This document shows positions 60,444 to 64,000 of a stretch of DNA of 64,000 nt, piece by piece. Position numbers and translations under genes: made by a program. The notes beneath the pieces are model-generated. The model saw only the letters and a list, made by a program, of their open reading frames with translations. It ran no database searches and was not told the DNA's origin. This stretch comes from Micropruina sp. (GTDB taxonomy: Bacteria > Actinomycetota > Actinomycetes > Propionibacteriales > Propionibacteriaceae): positions 1,178,001 to 1,242,000 of the forward strand of contig JADJTM010000001.1 in NCBI GenBank assembly GCA_016711205.1. The letters are read 5' to 3'. The first letter of the stretch is position 1. Each line of letters begins with the position of its first letter.

Positions 60444-61916
60444 TCATGCCTCCAGAGCGGCCCTGGCCGCGTCCCGCACGCCGTGGGCGGTGATGATCTG
60501 GACGAACTCGGCGACCCGGGCGACGTACTCGTCGTGCGCGGCCAGGGCGTCGGGGAAGAAGCCGCCGCGCATGATGGCTTCCACATGGGCTCGCACCGAG
60601 CCGGCGCCGGTGGTGACGGCGCCCAGCTTGTTCTTGGCCGGTTCGATCATGGCCGCAGCGATGGGTCCGGGGTCGAATCCGGCGGGCGGGGCGACGCAGG
60701 CGATCCAGCCTGCCATCATCAGCGCGAGTTGCTGGGGCACCTCGCCCCGGTTCAGCATCCGCAGGGCCGGGTCGGGCACCCGCTGCAGCAGTTTGAGCGA
60801 ACCGTCTGAGCCGACGCGAGCGGTGGCGTCGCCCAGTGCGTGGTTGCTCCAGCGGTCGAACAGCTGGGCGATGTAGGCCTGCGCGTCGAAGCCGGTGGGC
60901 AGCGCGATGCTGGGCAGGTACTCGGTGTTCAGCAGTTCGGTGACGCACTCGCGCACGAAGTCCTGACCAAAGCTGGACGGGATCGTCGGCTGCCGGTCCA
61001 GTCCGCCCAGGTAGGCGATCAGCGAGTGGGAGCCGTTGAGCAGGCGCAACTTGACCAGCTCGTAGGCCTCGACCTCGTCGGAGAAGATCGCGCCCGCCTC
61101 TTCCCACGCCGGACGTCCGGCCGCGAACCGATCCTCGATCACCCACATGCAGAACCGCTCTGCCGGCACCGGGATCGCGTCGGCGAGGCCGAGCAGTTCG
61201 CGGACGCGCGTCCGGGTGGCGTCGGTGGTGCCGGGCACAATCCGGTCGACCATCGCGTTGGGGAACGTGACGCAGGCCTGGAACCACTCCTCAAAACCGG
61301 ACGGGGTCTGCGTGGCCTGCAGGTACTGGCCGACCATCCGGTGCGCCGTGTGACCGGCCGAGACCAGGTTGTCGCAGGACAGGATCGTGATCGGTCCCCC
61401 GTCGCCCTGGTAACGCCGAATCAGCGCGCCGGCCAACTGGCCGATGCTGGTGCGCGGGGCCGCCGGGTTGGCCAGGTCGGCGCTGATCAGTTCGCCGTCG
61501 ACGTCGAGGTCGCCGGTGACGGCGTTGCGGCAGTAGCCGTTCTCGCTGATCGTCAAGGTGACGATCCGGATCTCGGGGGCGGCGATCCGGGCCATCAGTT
61601 CGGTGGTCTGCTGGGCGGCGACCAGAGCCTCGCGATGCACGTCCAGCACGTTGACGCGCTCACCGGCACTGGACAGTTCCAGGATCGAATAGAGGTAGTC
61701 CTGAGCGACCAGCGAGTCGACCACCCGGCGCGAGCGATTGGCGACGGCGACGATGCCCCAGTCACCACCCTTGGCCGCCATCGCCTTGGCGGTGTACACC
61801 GCGGCGTGCGCCCGGTGAAAGTTGCCGATGCCGAGGTGCAGCATTCCCGGGGTGGGCGGTGCGCTCACGCCGAGCACCGAACTGGTCAGGGTCGCGCGGG
61901 ACAGGGCCTGGGTCAT
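60444..61916 (-). CDS. Mannitol/fructuronate-type long-chain dehydrogenase
   Basis: A 490-residue NAD-dependent oxidoreductase of the mannitol dehydrogenase / UxuB family. The N-terminal MLHLGIGNFHRAHAAVYTAK is the Rossmann start, ITILSCDNLVSAGH is central, and KLRLLNGSHSLIAYLG is the catalytic-Lys motif. The ATG at 61916 is preferred to a 62-residue unconserved extension. It interconverts a polyol or aldonate with the corresponding keto-sugar. The perfect palindrome 73 bases upstream is a likely operator. Confidence 0.9.
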   Translation of the reverse strand: MTQALSRATLTSSVLGVSAPPTPGMLHLGIGNFHRAHAAVYTAKAMAAKGGDWGIVAVANRSRRVVDSLVAQDYLYSILELSSAGERVNVLDVHREALVAAQQTTELMARIAAPEIRIVTLTISENGYCRNAVTGDLDVDGELISADLANPAAPRTSIGQLAGALIRRYQGDGGPITILSCDNLVSAGHTAHRMVGQYLQATQTPSGFEEWFQACVTFPNAMVDRIVPGTTDATRTRVRELLGLADAIPVPAERFCMWVIEDRFAAGRPAWEEAGAIFSDEVEAYELVKLRLLNGSHSLIAYLGGLDRQPTIPSSFGQDFVRECVTELLNTEYLPSIALPTGFDAQAYIAQLFDRWSNHALGDATARVGSDGSLKLLQRVPDPALRMLNRGEVPQQLALMMAGWIACVAPPAGFDPGPIAAAMIEPAKNKLGAVTTGAGSVRAHVEAIMRGGFFPDALAAHDEYVARVAEFVQIITAHGVRDAARAALEA

Positions 61917-61988
61917 CGTCGAGCACCAATCTGTGAGAGTTCCGTCGCGCCGCCGCGGCACTGGTAGGTAGGCCGACTCATTATCGTC

Positions 61989-62004
61989 CGAACTGCGCAG
62001 TTCG
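61989..62004. promoter_or_regulatory. Perfect palindrome CGAACTGCGCAGTTCG, likely operator
   Basis: A 16-base perfect palindrome located 73 bases before the start of the long-chain dehydrogenase gene on the minus strand. Size and symmetry fit sites for LacI- or GntR-type regulators of sugar genes. No regulator gene lies beside it in this window. Confidence 0.55.
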
Positions 62005-62107
62005 TCGTTCAGGTTAGCCCCGAGGCCGTGTTCGTCGCGGGGCTGCAGATGGACGTCCTCGACGCTCCGCGCGTGCGGCGGCGCCGATCCCCCACTGATC
62101 ACGCCCG

Positions 62108-62167
62108 CGCTCGCCCAACTATTTGCCGCTCGCCAAGCTTCACGAGCCCCAAAGAGTTAGGCGAGCG
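62108..62167. repeat. Inverted repeat spanning the proB stop
   Basis: CGCTCGCCCAACT (62108-62120) and AGTTAGGCGAGCG (62155-62167) are inverted complements with one mismatch. The right arm overlaps the proB stop codon. A competing inner stem (CGCTCG/CGAGC-like) exists. It may end proB transcripts, separating them from the dehydrogenase genes. No T-run is seen. Confidence 0.5.
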
Positions 62168-63281
62168 CCCGGCGTCCGACCTTGATCAGCGCGTCGCGAT
62201 GGACGACCTCGCGGTCGAACTCGGGACCGCGTTCCTCGACCAGCTCGTGAGTGCTTTTGCCCAGCAGCGGCGGCAGATCGGCGGCGTCGTAGTTGACGAT
62301 GCCGCGAGCGATCACCTCACCGCTCGGGTCGAGCAGCCGCACGGGTGCACCGGCCACAAAATCGCCGTGCACCGCGGTGATGCCGGCCGGCAACAGGGAC
62401 GCCTTGCGGTGCAGCACCGCGCGCACGGCACCGTCGTCCAGCACCAGGTCGCCCTTGGCCTGCGACGCGTAGGCCAGCCACATCAGCCGGCGCGACCGCT
62501 TCTTGCCGGTCGGGTGGAACAGCGTGCCGACCGCCTGCCCGGCGAGCACCGCCTCGTGGTCGTCGAAGGAGGCGAGCACGACGCTGATGCCGCCGGCGGT
62601 CGCGATCCGGGCGGCATGCAGCTTGGTGGACATGCCCCCGGTGCCGATCATCGAACCTCCGCGCGAAGTGTCGACGTCGAGATCCTCCACGTCGTCCACC
62701 TCGGTGATCCGCTCGGCCTCGGGATCGGCGGGATGCCGGGTGTACAGGGCGTCCACGTCGGTCAGCAGCACGAGTGCCTCGGCCTGCACCAGGTGCGCGA
62801 CGAGCGCGGCCATCCGGTCGTTGTCACCGAACCGGATCTCGTGGGTGGCGACGGTGTCGTTCTCGTTCACCACCGGGATCGCGCCCAGCTGCATCAGCCG
62901 GGTGAAGGTGCGCAGCGCGTTGCGAAAGCCGGCCTGCCGAGTCAGGTCGTCCACGGTCAGCAGCACCTGCCCGACCACCAGTCCGTGCTCGGCGAACAGT
63001 GCGTCGTAGCGCTCGATCAGCAACCCCTGGCCCACCGACGCCGCCGCCTGCTGACCGGCCAGATCGCGAGGACGGTGCTTCATGCCCAGCGCCGGCATAC
63101 CCGCCGCGACCGCCCCGGACGAGACCAGCACCACGTCTTTGCCGGCCCGGCGCAGCTCGGCCAGGGACGCCACCAGGCTCTGCATGTGCTCGACGTTCAG
63201 CCCGCGCCGCCCGGTCAGCGATGAGGAGCCGATTTTGACCACGATGCGCTGGGCGTCGGCGATCTGGGGCCGATCAATCAT
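62157..63281 (-). CDS. proB: Glutamate 5-kinase with PUA domain
   Basis: A 374-residue enzyme for the first step of proline synthesis. The amino-acid kinase domain has VVKIGSSSLTG, VLVSSGAVAAGM, VVNENDTVAT and GTGGMSTKLHAARIA; the C-terminal PUA domain begins near residue 285 (KGDLVLDDGAVRAVLHRKAS). The start overlaps the obg stop by eight bases, so both are translated from one mRNA. Inhibition by proline is the family norm. Confidence 0.96.
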   Translation of the reverse strand: MIDRPQIADAQRIVVKIGSSSLTGRRGLNVEHMQSLVASLAELRRAGKDVVLVSSGAVAAGMPALGMKHRPRDLAGQQAAASVGQGLLIERYDALFAEHGLVVGQVLLTVDDLTRQAGFRNALRTFTRLMQLGAIPVVNENDTVATHEIRFGDNDRMAALVAHLVQAEALVLLTDVDALYTRHPADPEAERITEVDDVEDLDVDTSRGGSMIGTGGMSTKLHAARIATAGGISVVLASFDDHEAVLAGQAVGTLFHPTGKKRSRRLMWLAYASQAKGDLVLDDGAVRAVLHRKASLLPAGITAVHGDFVAGAPVRLLDPSGEVIARGIVNYDAADLPPLLGKSTHELVEERGPEFDREVVHRDALIKVGRRALA

Positions 63282-64000
63282 CGTCGCTCTGCTGCCTGTC
63301 GCTCTGCTGCCTGTCGCTCTGCTGCCTGTCGCCCTGCTGCGTGTCGCCCTGGTGCGTGCCGCTGTGCTGCCCCTCGTCGGGTCCCGACTCCCCCGGCTGC
63401 AGCGCGGACGCGTCGTCGGCCGAGTAGCCGTCCGAGGCGAGCCGGGTCAGCCGCTCCGCCTCCTTGGCGGCGTGGTATTCGGCGTCGAGCTTGCGGCGTC
63501 GTTTCACCGACTCCCGCTCTTGGAACAGTCGCTGGTCCTCGCCCCGTCGCGACAGCAGTTCGGCACCCACGTCGACCTGCGGCGCGAAGTCGAACACCAC
63601 CGGATGCTCTCCCCCGCCGATGGCGACCGCGTCGCCGGCCCTCGCCCCCTGGGCCAGCAGCTCGGTCTCGATGCCGAGCCGGGCGAACCGGTCGGCGAGG
63701 TAGCCGACCGCCTCACCGTTGCCGAAGTCGGTCTGCCGCACCCAGCGCTCGGGCTTCTCGCCGCGCACCCGCCAGACGAAGCCGCCCTCGCCGTCGCCCT
63801 GTTGCCGAATGCTGAACTCGGGCCCGCCGGCCACCGGCGCCGGCCGGATCACGATCCGCTTGGGCTCGGGCTTCGGGGCCGCGGCCCGCCGGGCCGCCAC
63901 CAGCTCGGCCATCGCGAAAGTCAGCGCCTGCAGCCCGTGCCCGGTCTTGGTCGAGATGGCGAAGGTGGGCAACCCGCGCGCCTCCAGATCGGCGTGGACG
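63274..64000 (-). CDS. obg: GTPase Obg/CgtA, C-terminal part (runs off window)
   Basis: The visible 241 codons end the protein. A piece of the GTPase domain comes first (LPTFAISTKTGHGLQALTFA; SAK-like G5 region as STK). The Obg C-terminal domain follows (EKPERWVRQTDFGNGEAVGYLADRFARLG). Then come GDAVAIGG and VVFDFAPQVDVGAE, an Arg/Lys linker, and an unusually polar tail rich in Gln, Asp and Ser with RQQSD repeated three times. That repeat is a 15-base tandem repeat in DNA (CTGTCGCTCTGCTGC units near 63290-63330). Obg acts in 50S assembly and stress control. Confidence 0.94.
   Translation of the reverse strand, partial: VHADLEARGLPTFAISTKTGHGLQALTFAMAELVAARRAAAPKPEPKRIVIRPAPVAGGPEFSIRQQGDGEGGFVWRVRGEKPERWVRQTDFGNGEAVGYLADRFARLGIETELLAQGARAGDAVAIGGGEHPVVFDFAPQVDVGAELLSRRGEDQRLFQERESVKRRRKLDAEYHAAKEAERLTRLASDGYSADDASALQPGESGPDEGQHSGTHQGDTQQGDRQQSDRQQSDRQQSDDD

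Noticed and set aside
63290..63350. Short tandem repeats that might suggest a CRISPR array
   Set aside because: Units are 15 bases without spacers and lie in frame within obg, encoding RQQSD repeats.

Overview
The window is GC-rich DNA from an actinobacterium. Many starts are GTG, actinobacterial families such as DUF4192, DUF1707 and SCO6880-type conjugation proteins are present, and the housekeeping genes follow actinobacterial order: obg-proB, proA-orf-nadD-rsfS-phosphatase, comEA-comEC-holA with divergent rpsT, and lepA. The combination of phosphotransferase systems, lactate dehydrogenase and polyol dehydrogenases suggests a sugar-fermenting heterotroph. A Propionibacteriales-like host is a plausible guess, not a demonstrated one.

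Layout. 1-5536: an oligopeptide-type ABC importer (binding protein end, two permeases, two ATPases) followed by a GH32 fructosidase, probably an oligo-fructoside uptake and hydrolysis operon. 5540-10809: a broken actinobacterial conjugation (ICE) module, with almost every gene frameshifted or truncated, ending abruptly inside an SCO6880-like gene. 10818-14059: a CUT1 sugar ABC operon on the minus strand. 14162-16256: two exported cytochrome b5-like proteins flanking a rhomboid protease. 16278-33230: lepA, gdhA, a RecA-like/PEP-ATP-grasp fusion, rpsT, holA, comEC, comEA, a VIT transporter, small actinobacterial proteins and ldh. 33342-38408: a Rossmann/RyR-like membrane protein, an M23 peptidase and a glutamate-cysteine ligase-like enzyme. 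38500-43311: an IclR regulator with candidate operators and an MHS transporter / hydroxyacid dehydrogenase / beta-propeller operon. 43407-48358: an ion transporter with a Usp partner, then a beta-glucoside-type PTS controlled by a RAT/terminator leader and a LicT antiterminator. 48370-51706: a Calvin-cycle operon. 52770-55920: tRNA-Ala, a rifampin-phosphotransferase-like protein and a dense repeat cluster. 55922-64000: the nadD/proBA/obg block, interrupted by two polyol dehydrogenases.

The most interesting part is the minus-strand operon cbbM - cbbF-like - cbbP. It encodes a Form II RuBisCO with every active-site residue I checked and a proteobacterial-type phosphoribulokinase, also with the catalytic residues I checked. 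Between them lies a protein clearly homologous to class I fructose-bisphosphatase in which all the metal-binding motifs (the E-E pair, DPLDGSS, and the E of LYE) are replaced. This looks like a RuBisCO/PRK shunt carrying a pseudo-phosphatase, in a fermentative actinobacterium.

Reading caution: the window contains several one-base frameshifts at homopolymers, including in a conserved small gene between proA and nadD, plus runs of 23 and 34 consecutive G. Some apparent pseudogenes may therefore be sequencing or assembly errors. The junction of the conjugation remnant at about 10.81 kb could be a real deletion or a misjoin.
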